This document shows, one piece after another, positions 8,953 to 18,288 of a stretch of DNA of 64,000 nucleotides. The DNA comes from JACOMY01 sp046233115 (GTDB lineage: Bacteria; Pseudomonadota; Alphaproteobacteria; Kiloniellales; JACOMY01), in assembly GCA_046233115.1 (NCBI GenBank), contig JBJXHM010000020.1, forward strand, positions 21,808 to 85,807. Reading direction: 5' to 3'. The position numbers and the translations under genes are program-made. The first letter of the stretch is position 1; the number at the start of each line of letters is the position of its first letter. The notes under the pieces were generated by a model that had not been told where the DNA came from, searched no databases, and saw nothing but the letters and a program-made list of their open reading frames with translations.

Positions 8953-9597
8953 TCAGAAGCAGATGTTGAAGCTGACCAGCGAGTGGGTACCGCAGCGGCT
9001 GGTGGGCTCGCCCGGCGGGTTCTCGCCCTGCATGTCCTCGGGCTCCGACATGTTGGCGAAGGCCGGGCCGGAGGTGGGGTCGAGGCCGGAGCCGAGCTGT
9101 ATCTCCGGGTCGGTCGCAGGATCGACGTTGGCGCCCAGGCTGTCGCCCCAGCCCTCGGAGTCGATGTAGAGGCTGACCGGGCCGCTGTTCTCCGGCATGT
9201 CGCCGGCAAGCACGCGCATCTTGTAGACCAGGTCGCCGTCGTTCAGCGCCACGTCGGTCAGCTCGACCACCACCGGGGCCAGGCCCGGCTCGGCCAGCAG
9301 GCTCAGCGCCGCGTTCGGCGGATCCTCGCTGAAGTTGTCCTTGCCCTTGCTCCAGACCTTGAGGAAGTCCTCGTTGCTCATCGCGCCGACCATGCGGTTC
9401 GGCCGGTCGGAGAAATAGACCGTGGCCGGAGTGGAGCCCTCCAGGGTCAGCGTTCCGTCGGCGTAGTGCATCGCGGTGGCGCTCTGCACGAACAGCAGCT
9501 GGACCGGCTCCTTCGCGTCGGCCAGGGCGCCGCTGCCGAGGCTCGCCGAGGCCAGGAGGAAAGCCGACCCGAGGACGGCAACAAGACTGCGCTTCAT
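8953..9597 (-). CDS. Hypothetical secreted protein
   Basis: 214 residues starting MKRSLVAVLGSAFLLASASL, a clear Sec signal peptide with cleavage expected after GALA at about residue 26. The mature part is acidic and beta-rich, with YADGTLTLEGSTPATVYFSD near its start, and ends CGTHSLVSFNICF with two cysteines that could pair. It is therefore probably periplasmic or extracellular. I do not recognise the family. The open frame extends upstream to 9675, but AAGGA six bases before ATG 9597 and the signal peptide fix the start. It stands alone between the DUF427 fusion and the Rieske-type gene, all on the minus strand. Confidence 0.75.
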   Translation of the reverse strand: MKRSLVAVLGSAFLLASASLGSGALADAKEPVQLLFVQSATAMHYADGTLTLEGSTPATVYFSDRPNRMVGAMSNEDFLKVWSKGKDNFSEDPPNAALSLLAEPGLAPVVVELTDVALNDGDLVYKMRVLAGDMPENSGPVSLYIDSEGWGDSLGANVDPATDPEIQLGSGLDPTSGPAFANMSEPEDMQGENPPGEPTSRCGTHSLVSFNICF

Positions 9598-9742
9598 CGT
9601 TTGTCCTTTCCCGAAGTGGGGATGACGTTTTGTCGATTTTGACTCACAGGTGGGGTGGCGGGAAAGGCCAAACAAGGCGAGGGTCGCGATCCATTTCCGC
9701 TATCCCTTCCGACGGAACCTCCAACCTGCGCGTATGCCAGCG

Positions 9743-11353
9743 TCAGGCGAGGCCACCGTAAGGGATGCCGGCGAGATCGGCCATCTCCTTCTTCCAGGTG
9801 GTCAGGTCCCCCAAAGCGAAGCCGGAGAGATGATCGTGGCCGCAGGCGCGCGCCATCACCTGCATCAGCCCGACTGAGACCTCAAGGAAGTTCTTTAGCC
9901 GTTCGGCCGAGGTTTCCACCACCAGGCGGCTCACCAGGTGCGGCTTCTGGGTGGCGATGCCGACCGGGCAGTTGTTGGTGTGGCAGGCACGCATGGCGAT
10001 GCAGCCGATCGCCTGCATGGCGGCGTTGGAGAGCGCCACCGCGTCTGCGCCCAGGGCAAGAGCCTTCACGAAGTCGGCCGGTTTGCGCAGGCCGCCGGTG
10101 ATGATGAGGGTGACGTCGTCGCGACCCAGCCGGTCGAGGTGGCGCCGGGCCCTGGCCAGTGCCGGTATGGTCGGCACCGAGATGTTGTCACGGAAGATCA
10201 GCGGTGCCGCACCGGTGCCACCGCCGCGGCCGTCCAGGATGATGTAGTCGACGCCGACCTCCAGCGCCGCGTCGATGTCCTTCTCGATGTGCTGGGCGGA
10301 GAGCTTGTAGCCGATCGGGATGCCGCCGGTGCGGTCGCGCACCTGGTCGGCGAAGTCGCGGATCTGGCCGACCTCGGTCCAGTCGGGGAACCGGGCCGGC
10401 GAGATCGCCGCCTGGCCTTCCTCCAGTCCTCGGACCTGGGCGATCTTGCCCTGCACCTTGGCACCCGGCAGGTGGCCGCCGGTGCCGGTCTTGGCACCCT
10501 GGCCGCCCTTGAAGTGAAAGGCCTGGACCTGCAGCAGCTTCTCCCAGGCGAAGCCGAAGCGGGCCGAAGCCAGCTCGTAGAAATAGCGGCTGTTCTCCGC
10601 GCGCTCCTCCTCCAGCATGCCGCCCTCGCCGGAGCAGATACCGGTCCCGGCCAGCTCCGCACCGCGCGCCAGCGAGACCTTGGCCGGTTCGGAGAGCGCG
10701 CCGAAGCTCATGTCGGAGACCAGCAGGGGGATCTCCAGCCTCAGGGGTTTCTGCGCGTTGGGGCCGACGATCACCTCCGTTCCCACTTCCGCCTCGTCCA
10801 GCAGCGGGGGGCGGTGGAGCTGTGCGGTCAGGATCTGGATGTCGTCCCAGGTCGGAAGTTGGCCGCGCGGCACGCCCATGGCGTCGAGCGCGCCGTGGTG
10901 GCCGGCCTTGGCCTTGCCCAGGCGCGCATAGCGCTGGATCATGGCATTGTCAGGCTCTTCCTCGGTGCCGTGCCCGCTATCGGCATAGAGGCCCAGATAG
11001 GCCTTTCGGTTGAAGGGTTGCGGGTGCTCCAGCGCCCAGGCCGCGATCTCGTCGGCATCGACCAGGACCGAGCCCTCTTCCACCCAGGCAGTGAACTTTG
11101 GCAGGGCCTCGGCGTTGTTATATTCCGAGACGCCGGAATCAAGGCGGTAATCCCAGTAGTGCAGCCCGCACATCAGGTTGTTCCCGCGCAGGAAGCCGTC
11201 CGACAGCAGCGCCCCGCGATGCAGGCAGCGTCCGTAGAAGACCGCAACCTCCTCTTCCAGACGGACGACCACCAGGTCGACCTCGCCGACCAGGGCGTAC
11301 TGCGGTTTGCGGTTGGGTAGCTCGTCGAAGACGGCGATGGGGGTCTTGTTCAT
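9743..11353 (-). CDS. Rieske domain fused to FMN-binding glutamate synthase domain
   Basis: 536 residues in two parts. Residues about 1-110 are a Rieske [2Fe-2S] domain with CLHRGALLSD and CGLHYWDY (the C-x-H and C-x-x-H ligand pairs). Residues about 150-520 match the FMN/[3Fe-4S] synthase domain of glutamate synthase: SDMSFGALSEPAKVSLARGA, GICSGEGGM, FKGGQGAKTGTGGHLPGAKV, ILDGRGGGTGAAP and CHTNNCPVGIATQ, which holds iron-sulfur cysteines. Such fusions lack the glutaminase domain, so glutamate synthesis from glutamine is not expected. They are probably redox enzymes of unknown substrate taking electrons through the Rieske centre. GAGGT is seven bases upstream of the ATG. Confidence 0.88.
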   Translation of the reverse strand: MNKTPIAVFDELPNRKPQYALVGEVDLVVVRLEEEVAVFYGRCLHRGALLSDGFLRGNNLMCGLHYWDYRLDSGVSEYNNAEALPKFTAWVEEGSVLVDADEIAAWALEHPQPFNRKAYLGLYADSGHGTEEEPDNAMIQRYARLGKAKAGHHGALDAMGVPRGQLPTWDDIQILTAQLHRPPLLDEAEVGTEVIVGPNAQKPLRLEIPLLVSDMSFGALSEPAKVSLARGAELAGTGICSGEGGMLEEERAENSRYFYELASARFGFAWEKLLQVQAFHFKGGQGAKTGTGGHLPGAKVQGKIAQVRGLEEGQAAISPARFPDWTEVGQIRDFADQVRDRTGGIPIGYKLSAQHIEKDIDAALEVGVDYIILDGRGGGTGAAPLIFRDNISVPTIPALARARRHLDRLGRDDVTLIITGGLRKPADFVKALALGADAVALSNAAMQAIGCIAMRACHTNNCPVGIATQKPHLVSRLVVETSAERLKNFLEVSVGLMQVMARACGHDHLSGFALGDLTTWKKEMADLAGIPYGGLA

Positions 11354-11444
11354 GAAGAGGACCTCGGCGGGCGTTGTGACCGGCTGGGCTGCACTGTCTC
11401 ACTCCGAGGCTGCTTCGTCGATCGGCTAGGGATCGGGCTCGCGA

Positions 11445-14033
11445 TCAGTTGTCCTCACCCGATGATCTTTCCGCCGCGCTGGCTTCCGCCAGCGCCTTCC
11501 AGGCCGCCATGTGCAGGGCTCCGAACTGGCGGATCGCGTTGCGGCCCTTGCGGTTCGCGCTCTCGTGCCGGCCCTGGTTGTGTTCCAGCACGGCCAGGTA
11601 GTAGAGGCACTTGGCGAAATTTGGCCGGATCTCCAGACGGTGCGAGATCCGCAGGGCCCGGTCGAGGTCGCGCTGTGCTGCGGCGCAGTCGCCGCCGGCC
11701 TGCGCCACCAGACGGGCGCGCAGCCCCAGCGCGGTGGCGAGGTAGCCCATCTCGCTGGCCTGCTCGGCAATGTCGATCGCCTGATCGAGCTGCTCGCGGG
11801 CCTCCTGGTGTTGTCCGGCCAGCATGCAGATCTCGGCATAGCGCGCCCGCCAGCGCGAGTGTCCGGCGCGCACCCCGCTCCTGGAGACGGTCTCGAGCGC
11901 CAGGCGGCCCAGCGCCAGGCCCTCCTCGATCTGCCCGACCTTGGCCGAGAGCAGGCCGACCTGGGAGGCCAGCACCGGCGTCAGGTAGGGGAAGTCGATG
12001 CTCTCGGCCGTTTCCAGCGCCTCGCGGCTGACCGCCAGGGCCTCGGGATAGGCGCCGCGCACCATGCGGATAAAGCCAAGGATCGTGTTGGCGTAGATCC
12101 GATCGTAGACCTGCACCTTGCTGGCCTCCGACAGCATGGTCTCGGCCAGTGCCTCGGCCTCGTCCAGCCGGCCCAGTTCGGCCTTGGCGATGGCGAGCCA
12201 GTAGCGGCACATGCTTTCCGGACGGAGCGGCAGGACCGGCAGCTTGGCTGTCCGCTGCTGCGCTGCCAAGGGAACGATCGGCTCCAGCACCGCTGCGCTC
12301 TCGCCGTAGCGGCCGAGTGCGTAGAGCGACTGTGCGAGATAGATGCCAGGCGCGACCAGTCCGGAGGAATCGCCGCTGCGATGCGCCAGCGCCAGGCCCT
12401 GGCGGGCGGGCTCGAGCGCGCCGCGCGAGTCTCCGCGCAGGTAGGCGTGCACCGCCACCAGCCCCAGGACCTGGGACAGTCGGCCAGGATCTCCTAGTTC
12501 ACGTGCCAGCGCGTGGGTCTCTTCGATCACCTTTTCGGCGTCGGCGAGGTTCAGCAACTGGACCAGCGCGGTGCGCAGCGCCAGGCGGATGTCGATCGCT
12601 TCCTCCAGGCTGGCGATCTGCCGGTCCGAGCGGCCCATGGCCTCGACCGCATTGCGCAGGTGGGCGGCCGCCTCGCGCGGCGCGTGCTTGAAGGCCGCGT
12701 TCAGGCCTGCGGCGTGGCAGTACTCCTTGGCAGGCTCCCAGAGCCCGCCGTTGAAGGCATGCCAGGCAAGGCTCTCCAGGCTGCTATCGGATGCACTGCC
12801 GCCGCCGCTGTCGAGCGCGGCGAAGGCAGCCGCATGCAAGGCGGCCCGCTTCTGCCGCAGCAAAGTGTTGTAGCAGACCTCCTGAAACAGCGGATGGCCG
12901 AAGGCGTAGGCTCGAGGGCCGGCCTGGTGGTCGGGGCGCAGCAGCTCCTCTCCCTCCAGCACGGCCAGTTGCCGCTCGAGGTCAGTAGACGGCCGCGAGA
13001 GCAGGCGGGAAAGCAGCTCCGTCGAGACCTCCATGCCCAGCACGCTGGCGGCCAGCAGCACCTCGCGCGCGTCCGGCCCCAGGCGGTCGACCCGTTCCGC
13101 GATCACCGCCCGAACCGTCGCCGGCGACGCCGGGGCACTGCCAAGGCTCCCCCCTGGCCCCCTTACCGGTGGCGCAGACGGATTGGCTTCTTGCTGCCGC
13201 TCGTCTCGCCCCTTCAGGATCTTGATCGTCTCGTGCAGGAACAGTGGGTTGCCCTTGCAGCGCTCGATCGCTGCCCGGGTCAGCGTGTCGGGCACGGCGC
13301 TGCCGATCAGACGGGCCGCGAGCGCGCTGCTCTCGCTGTCACTGAGCTGACCGAGGCGCAGGGCGCGGACTCCCGGCGATCCGGTCCAGGTTGGCCGGAA
13401 ATCGGGGCGGCAACTGGTGAGCACCAGCAGTGGACGGCTGTCGGCCGCCTTCGCCAGTTCCGCCAGCAGGGCGAGCGAAGCGGAATCGGCATGCTGGATG
13501 TCCTCGATCACGACGACCAGCGGCCCGGTCTCGCTCCGCTGCAGCAGTTGGCGAAGGATTGCCCTGCGGACCAGCCGGTTCCGGCTATGTGGGTCCAGCC
13601 TGGCCCAGGACTCGGGCGGCGCCTGCTCGTCGAAGAGCGCAAGCAGCGCGCTGCGGAGCTGGGGATCGCGTTCTTCGCTGCTGCCGTCCTCTGCCGCCGG
13701 CTCGCCGTGATGCAGATCGCGGAGGAGCGACTGGAAGGAATAGAAGGGCGGTGCCTCGTGATAGCGATCGACGGCACCGCGGGCGATGACGGCGCCTCCC
13801 TTGAGCGATGCAAGAAAGCGGTTGATCAGACTGGTCTTGCCAATGCCCGCCTCGCCGATCACCAGCAGGAGACCGCCTGTGCCGGCGCGGGCGGCGTGGA
13901 AGGCCTCGGTCAGCACGGCGCTCTCCCGGCGACGGCCGACGAAGAGGCCGGCGCTCCGGGGGCCGCTTGCGTCCTGCAGACTGCGATTCAGCACGAAGAG
14001 CGGCAGGGGCCTGGCCAGGCCCTTGATCTCCAT
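11445..14033 (-). CDS. AAA ATPase / TPR half of a split adenylate cyclase-type signalling gene
   Basis: 862 residues continuing in the same frame as the cyclase piece at 14064-14756 after an amber codon and ten more codons. It starts with MEIKGLARPLPLF, the normal end of a cyclase domain. A STAND/AAA16-type ATPase follows, with Walker A GEAGIGKTSL at about residue 61 and Walker B LVVVIEDIQHAD at about 173. A long helical TPR-like region then runs from about 380 to the end (many Ala/Leu/Glu helices; EAEALAETMLSEA, MGYLATALGLRARL). In intact relatives this is one protein of about 1,100 residues. No ribosome-binding site lies before 14033, so this part could only be made by reinitiation or readthrough. 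It is probably a pseudogene fragment unless the stop is a sequencing error. Confidence 0.75.
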   Translation of the reverse strand: MEIKGLARPLPLFVLNRSLQDASGPRSAGLFVGRRRESAVLTEAFHAARAGTGGLLLVIGEAGIGKTSLINRFLASLKGGAVIARGAVDRYHEAPPFYSFQSLLRDLHHGEPAAEDGSSEERDPQLRSALLALFDEQAPPESWARLDPHSRNRLVRRAILRQLLQRSETGPLVVVIEDIQHADSASLALLAELAKAADSRPLLVLTSCRPDFRPTWTGSPGVRALRLGQLSDSESSALAARLIGSAVPDTLTRAAIERCKGNPLFLHETIKILKGRDERQQEANPSAPPVRGPGGSLGSAPASPATVRAVIAERVDRLGPDAREVLLAASVLGMEVSTELLSRLLSRPSTDLERQLAVLEGEELLRPDHQAGPRAYAFGHPLFQEVCYNTLLRQKRAALHAAAFAALDSGGGSASDSSLESLAWHAFNGGLWEPAKEYCHAAGLNAAFKHAPREAAAHLRNAVEAMGRSDRQIASLEEAIDIRLALRTALVQLLNLADAEKVIEETHALARELGDPGRLSQVLGLVAVHAYLRGDSRGALEPARQGLALAHRSGDSSGLVAPGIYLAQSLYALGRYGESAAVLEPIVPLAAQQRTAKLPVLPLRPESMCRYWLAIAKAELGRLDEAEALAETMLSEASKVQVYDRIYANTILGFIRMVRGAYPEALAVSREALETAESIDFPYLTPVLASQVGLLSAKVGQIEEGLALGRLALETVSRSGVRAGHSRWRARYAEICMLAGQHQEAREQLDQAIDIAEQASEMGYLATALGLRARLVAQAGGDCAAAQRDLDRALRISHRLEIRPNFAKCLYYLAVLEHNQGRHESANRKGRNAIRQFGALHMAAWKALAEASAAERSSGEDN

Positions 14034-14063
14034 CGAGCCGAGGGTTGCGGTGGCGAAGTGTTC

Positions 14064-14756
14064 CTAAACCAGCGCGTTGGTGGTCTCGCTGAGCACTGCC
14101 CGGCCGGCGGGGGCGGCCTGTTGCAGGCGCGAGGCGATGTGCACCGTGGCACCGGTGGCATCGTAGTCCACCGAGAAGTCGTTGGCGGTTGTCCCCACGA
14201 CGACCTCGCCGGAGTGCAGCCCGATCCTGACCTCCAGGACGTCCTCGGTGCGGCGCGCGCGTTCCAGGATCTCCAGCACCCTGAGGGCTGCATGGCAGGA
14301 GCGCTCGGCGTGATCCTCCTGCGCGAAGGGGGCGCCGAACATGGCCAGCAGCCCGTCGCCGGCGGAACTGAGGATGGTGCCGCCGAACTCGTGAATGGCA
14401 CCGGTCGCCAGCGCCAGGGCGCGGGAGAAGAGCGCGTGCGCCTCTTCCGGATCGCGATCCCTGATTGCTGCCAGCGAGCCGATCATGTCGACGAACATGA
14501 CGGTGACGAACTTGCGCTCGAGCAGGGACGAGCGCTCGTTGCCGGGGGCTTGCCGCGCCGGTGGTCCAGGGACGAGGTCCAGCCGCTTGCCGCAGGACCC
14601 ACAGAACTTCGCGTCCGCAGGTGCCAGCGCTCCGCAGTGCGGGCAGGGGCGCGGCACCGGCGCACCGCAGGCGCCGCAGGCCGCGGCACCGGCGGTCAGG
14701 GTCTCTCCGCAGGTAGGGCAGAAGGCTGGAGCCACGCCCGGACCCCGTGGCTGCAT
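14064..14756 (-). CDS. Zinc-ribbon plus class III adenylate/guanylate cyclase domain, cut by in-frame TAG
   Basis: 230 residues. Two zinc ribbons come first (CPTCGETL...CGACG and CPHCGAL...CGSCGKR, residues about 10-52). A class III nucleotide cyclase domain follows: FVTVMFVDMIGS with a metal aspartate, SSAGDGLLAMFGAPF with the second, and ATGATVHIASRLQQA. In the last motif the usual catalytic asparagine position reads His, as in related AAA-linked cyclases. The frame stops at TAG (14064-14066) right after SETTNALV, then continues open into the AAA/TPR part. A CAG-to-TAG change would explain this. The start MQPRGPG at 14756 lies 10 bases after the stop of the upstream gene; a longer start at 14858 would overlap it. 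Confidence 0.75.
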   Translation of the reverse strand: MQPRGPGVAPAFCPTCGETLTAGAAACGACGAPVPRPCPHCGALAPADAKFCGSCGKRLDLVPGPPARQAPGNERSSLLERKFVTVMFVDMIGSLAAIRDRDPEEAHALFSRALALATGAIHEFGGTILSSAGDGLLAMFGAPFAQEDHAERSCHAALRVLEILERARRTEDVLEVRIGLHSGEVVVGTTANDFSVDYDATGATVHIASRLQQAAPAGRAVLSETTNALV

Positions 14757-14766
14757 GGGGCGCGAC

Positions 14767-15363
14767 CTAGCAGATGGCCTCCAGCAGGCAGGCCGCGGCC
14801 ACGCCACACTGCATGGAGACCAGGGCGCGCGGCTCTCCCAGCGCCCGCTGCGGCGCATGCAGCGCGATGCAGCGGCGTATGTCCTCGGCGCTGTGCGGCC
14901 CCGCGTTCTTCACCACGACGTCGCTGATCAGGGCGGCCTTGTTGGCGACGGTGAGCTGCGAACCGATCAGGGTCCAGGAGGCGGAGACATGCTCCGATCC
15001 GCGTAGCTGCAGCTCGGCACGTACGGCGACCTCGGTGATGGCGAAGGGGTCGTCCTTCTCCTGCCCGGGAGTGACGTCGAGCGCGCCGCAGAGGTCGCCG
15101 ACACCGAAGGGTGCGAAGAAGGCGCCTTGCCAGGGTGTGCTTTCGCCTTCCGCCAGGTCCGGCGCGCAGACCCAGAGGTAGAAGGGCGTGCCGTCGGTCC
15201 GTGTTGCGGCGCCCAGGAACTCCCGCTCGTCGATCGCCGCGGCCGGCAGGCCCAGGGTTTGCGCTGCGGCACGCCCGCGCGTCTGCATCTTGTAGAACTG
15301 CTCGACCGGGTGCGGAAAGATCTCAGGTGTTCCACCTGGTAACACTGCAATGAGACACGACAT
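14767..15363 (-). CDS. Hypothetical protein upstream of cyclase gene
   Basis: 198 residues, no recognised family, with no signal peptide or membrane segment. The N-terminus (MSCLIAVLPGGTPEIFPHP) is followed by a helical segment and a beta-rich body; several cysteines are scattered, with CGVAAACLLEAIC at the end. GGAGG is five bases before the ATG, a strong start. It ends 10 bases before the cyclase gene on the same strand, so the two are very likely one transcript. A role linked to the cyclase signalling protein, for example as sensor or target, is only an inference from position. Confidence 0.65.
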   Translation of the reverse strand: MSCLIAVLPGGTPEIFPHPVEQFYKMQTRGRAAAQTLGLPAAAIDEREFLGAATRTDGTPFYLWVCAPDLAEGESTPWQGAFFAPFGVGDLCGALDVTPGQEKDDPFAITEVAVRAELQLRGSEHVSASWTLIGSQLTVANKAALISDVVVKNAGPHSAEDIRRCIALHAPQRALGEPRALVSMQCGVAAACLLEAIC

Positions 15364-15384
15364 CGTTGCCTCCCTCTCTTAGTT

Positions 15385-15397
15385 ACGTCTCTGACGT
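15385..15397. promoter_or_regulatory. Candidate operator palindrome ACGTC-TCT-GACGT
   Basis: A perfect 5-bp inverted repeat with a 3-base spacer, 21 bases upstream of the ATG of the hypothetical gene at 15363. The position near the start codon would suit a repressor site. Nothing in the window names the regulator, and short palindromes also occur by chance. Confidence 0.25.
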
Positions 15398-15654
15398 GTG
15401 GCCGTTTAAGAGCGAAAAGATCTGAACTTAGAGAATTGTTTTAAATATATCAGCTTTCTGGAAGCCGGACAACGCGAAGAATGGTGAGGATTTGTGAGCA
15501 ACAGTGGGGTTGATGGATCAAGAAAGCTCTTCTTTTATTTGTCGGATCGCCCGTCATGGCCAGCGTTGAAGGACAGCTCGCCGGGGCGTTGCGGCCGCTC
15601 CAAAGCGTCCCGCGAACGCTGTTCCTGGTCCGAAACGATCGCGATTTCCGTGGC

Positions 15655-15668
15655 TTGACCTGGATCAG
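15655..15668 (+). promoter_or_regulatory. Candidate FNR/FixK-type box upstream of hydrogenase operon
   Basis: TTGAC-CTGG-ATCAG matches the FNR/FixK consensus TTGAT-N4-ATCAA at 8 of 10 defined positions. It lies about 165-180 bases upstream of the first hydrogenase gene, a reasonable distance for an activated promoter with a leader. Oxygen-limited control would suit the enzyme. This is a motif match by eye only. Confidence 0.28.
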
Positions 15669-15833
15669 TGCATCGGGCGAGGGCAGCGCGCAGCTTAGGA
15701 CCAAGGGCGCGCGCCTGGGACCTGACGTCGCCGTCGGGTATTGAGGGTTGTGCCTTGGTGTGCCTCGCGTAGCATTGACCTACCCCCCCAACACGGCCCG
15801 ATGGCGTGGTCGATACGGTCAGGGAGTGATACT

Positions 15834-16981
<1,148 letters not shown>

Positions 16982-16985
<4 letters not shown>

Positions 16986-17446
16986 AGGAGATCGCTGACC
17001 TGCTGGACCAGCACCCCTTTACCGAGGGGCTGGAGGGCGAGGTGGTGGAGCTGATCGCCGGCTGTGCGCGCAACGTGGTGTTCCAGGCCGGCGACTACGT
17101 GGCGCGCGAGGGCGAGCCGGCCGACTACTTCTACCTGATCCGTCACGGCACCGTGGCGCTGGAGATGTTCGAACCGGGCCGCGGCACCTTCACCTTCCTC
17201 ACCCTGAAGGCGGGCGAGCTGCTGGGCGCCTCCTGGCTGATCCCGCCCTACCGCTGGCACTACGACGCCCGCGCGGTTGAGCTGACCCGCGCCCTTGCCT
17301 TCGAGTGCGGCTGCCTGCGCGACAAGTGCGAGGCTGACCACCACGTCGGCTACGAGATGATGAAGCGCTTCATCCCGCCCTTGGTCGAGCGGCTGCGCAC
17401 GGCGCGCCTGCAGGCCGCCGATCTTTACGGCAGCGGAGCCCGCTGA
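16982..17446 (+). CDS. Cyclic nucleotide-binding domain protein in hydrogenase operon
   Basis: 154 residues made of one cNMP-binding (CAP_ED) beta-roll: VVFQAGDYVAREGEPADYFY and LIRHGTVALEMF at about residues 35-62, then FTFLTLKAGELLGASWLIPP. The Glu-Arg pair that grips the cyclic phosphate in CRP is not obvious; the phosphate-binding loop here reads LLGASWLIP. No helix-turn-helix follows, so it is not a transcription factor. It overlaps the beta-subunit gene by four bases and ends five bases before the flavoprotein gene. It may be a structural or regulatory subunit that senses a nucleotide or other ligand. Similar small proteins are known in bacterial group 3b hydrogenase operons, but their role is not established. 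Confidence 0.85.
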
Positions 17447-17450
17447 CTCC

Positions 17451-18287
17451 ATGCCGGATGATGTGATGCGGCCGCGCTTCCTCGCCACCGTCGCCCGGGT
17501 GCAGGAGACCGAGAGCGTGGTCACCCTAGATCTCGCATTGGAGCCCGGTGTGGACCCTGATGCGCCGGCCTTCGAGCCGGGGCAGTTCAACATGCTCTAC
17601 GCCTTCGGTGTGGGCGAGGTCGCGATCTCGATCAGTGGTGACGCCACCCTGCGCGACCGCGTGGTCCACACCATCCGTGCCGTCGGGCCGGTGAGCCAGG
17701 CGCTCGCCGGCCTGCAGGTGGGCCAGCAGGTGGGGGTGCGCGGCCCCTTCGGCTCGAGCTGGCCGGTGCGCGAGGCGACGGGCAGCGACGTGCTGGTGAT
17801 CGCCGGCGGCATCGGGATGGCGCCGCTGCGCCCCGCGCTCTATCATCTGCTGCACAACCGCCGGAACTACGGCCGCGTGGCCCTGCTCTACGGCGCGCGC
17901 AGCCCGGAGGAGCTGCTGTTCCGCGAGGAGCTGCAGGAGTGGCGCCAGACGCCGGACCTGCAGGTGCGGGTCACGGTCGACCGGGCCGGGCCCGACTGGC
18001 TCGGCGACGTCGGCCTGGTGACCAAGCTGCTGCCCAAGCTGGACTACGATCCGCCCGACACCGTGGCGCTGATCTGCGGACCCGAGGCGATGATCCGCTT
18101 CACCGCCATGGGGCTGGAGGAGAGCGGGGTCGACCCGAACCGCATCTACGTCTCGATGGAACGCAACATGAAGTGCGCCATCGCCCAGTGTGGTCACTGC
18201 CAGTTCGGTCCGCACTTCGTCTGCAAGGACGGACCGATCTTTCCGCTGACGGCGGTGCGCGACCTGATGAACGTCCGGGAGATCTGA
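17451..18287 (+). CDS. Hydrogenase gamma subunit, FAD/NAD(P)-binding oxidoreductase
   Basis: 278 residues of the ferredoxin-NADP reductase / dihydroorotate dehydrogenase electron-transfer type. The FAD domain comes first (FEPGQFNMLYAFGVGEVAIS, residues about 42-60). The NAD(P) Rossmann domain follows with VIAGGIGMAPLRPAL at about 122. The C-terminal [2Fe-2S] ligands are in MKCAIAQCGHCQFG...FVCKDG. In group 3b hydrogenases this subunit moves electrons between NADP(H) and the iron-sulfur chain. It lies between the cNMP-binding gene and the small-subunit gene with gaps of 4 and 1 bases. The ATG has no ideal ribosome-binding site, which suits translational coupling. Confidence 0.93.
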   Translation: MPDDVMRPRFLATVARVQETESVVTLDLALEPGVDPDAPAFEPGQFNMLYAFGVGEVAISISGDATLRDRVVHTIRAVGPVSQALAGLQVGQQVGVRGPFGSSWPVREATGSDVLVIAGGIGMAPLRPALYHLLHNRRNYGRVALLYGARSPEELLFREELQEWRQTPDLQVRVTVDRAGPDWLGDVGLVTKLLPKLDYDPPDTVALICGPEAMIRFTAMGLEESGVDPNRIYVSMERNMKCAIAQCGHCQFGPHFVCKDGPIFPLTAVRDLMNVREI

Positions 18288-18288
18288 C

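Larger units (their letters stand above)
15364..15833. other. Intergenic region between divergent cyclase unit and hydrogenase operon
   Basis: About 470 bases without a convincing gene. The left part is AT-rich (15410-15550) and should hold the promoter of the minus-strand hypothetical/cyclase unit; the right part should hold the hydrogenase promoter. A 62-codon plus-strand frame at 15556-15744 has no ribosome-binding site and no recognisable product. Confidence 0.4.

Noticed and set aside
14064..14066. TAG as a recoded amino acid (pyrrolysine or readthrough)
   Set aside because: There is no pyrrolysine machinery or similar TAG use in the window, and nearby genes end normally with TAG or TGA. 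A nonsense mutation is simpler.
15556..15744. 62-codon plus-strand frame in the leader of the hydrogenase operon
   Set aside because: No ribosome-binding site and no recognisable product.
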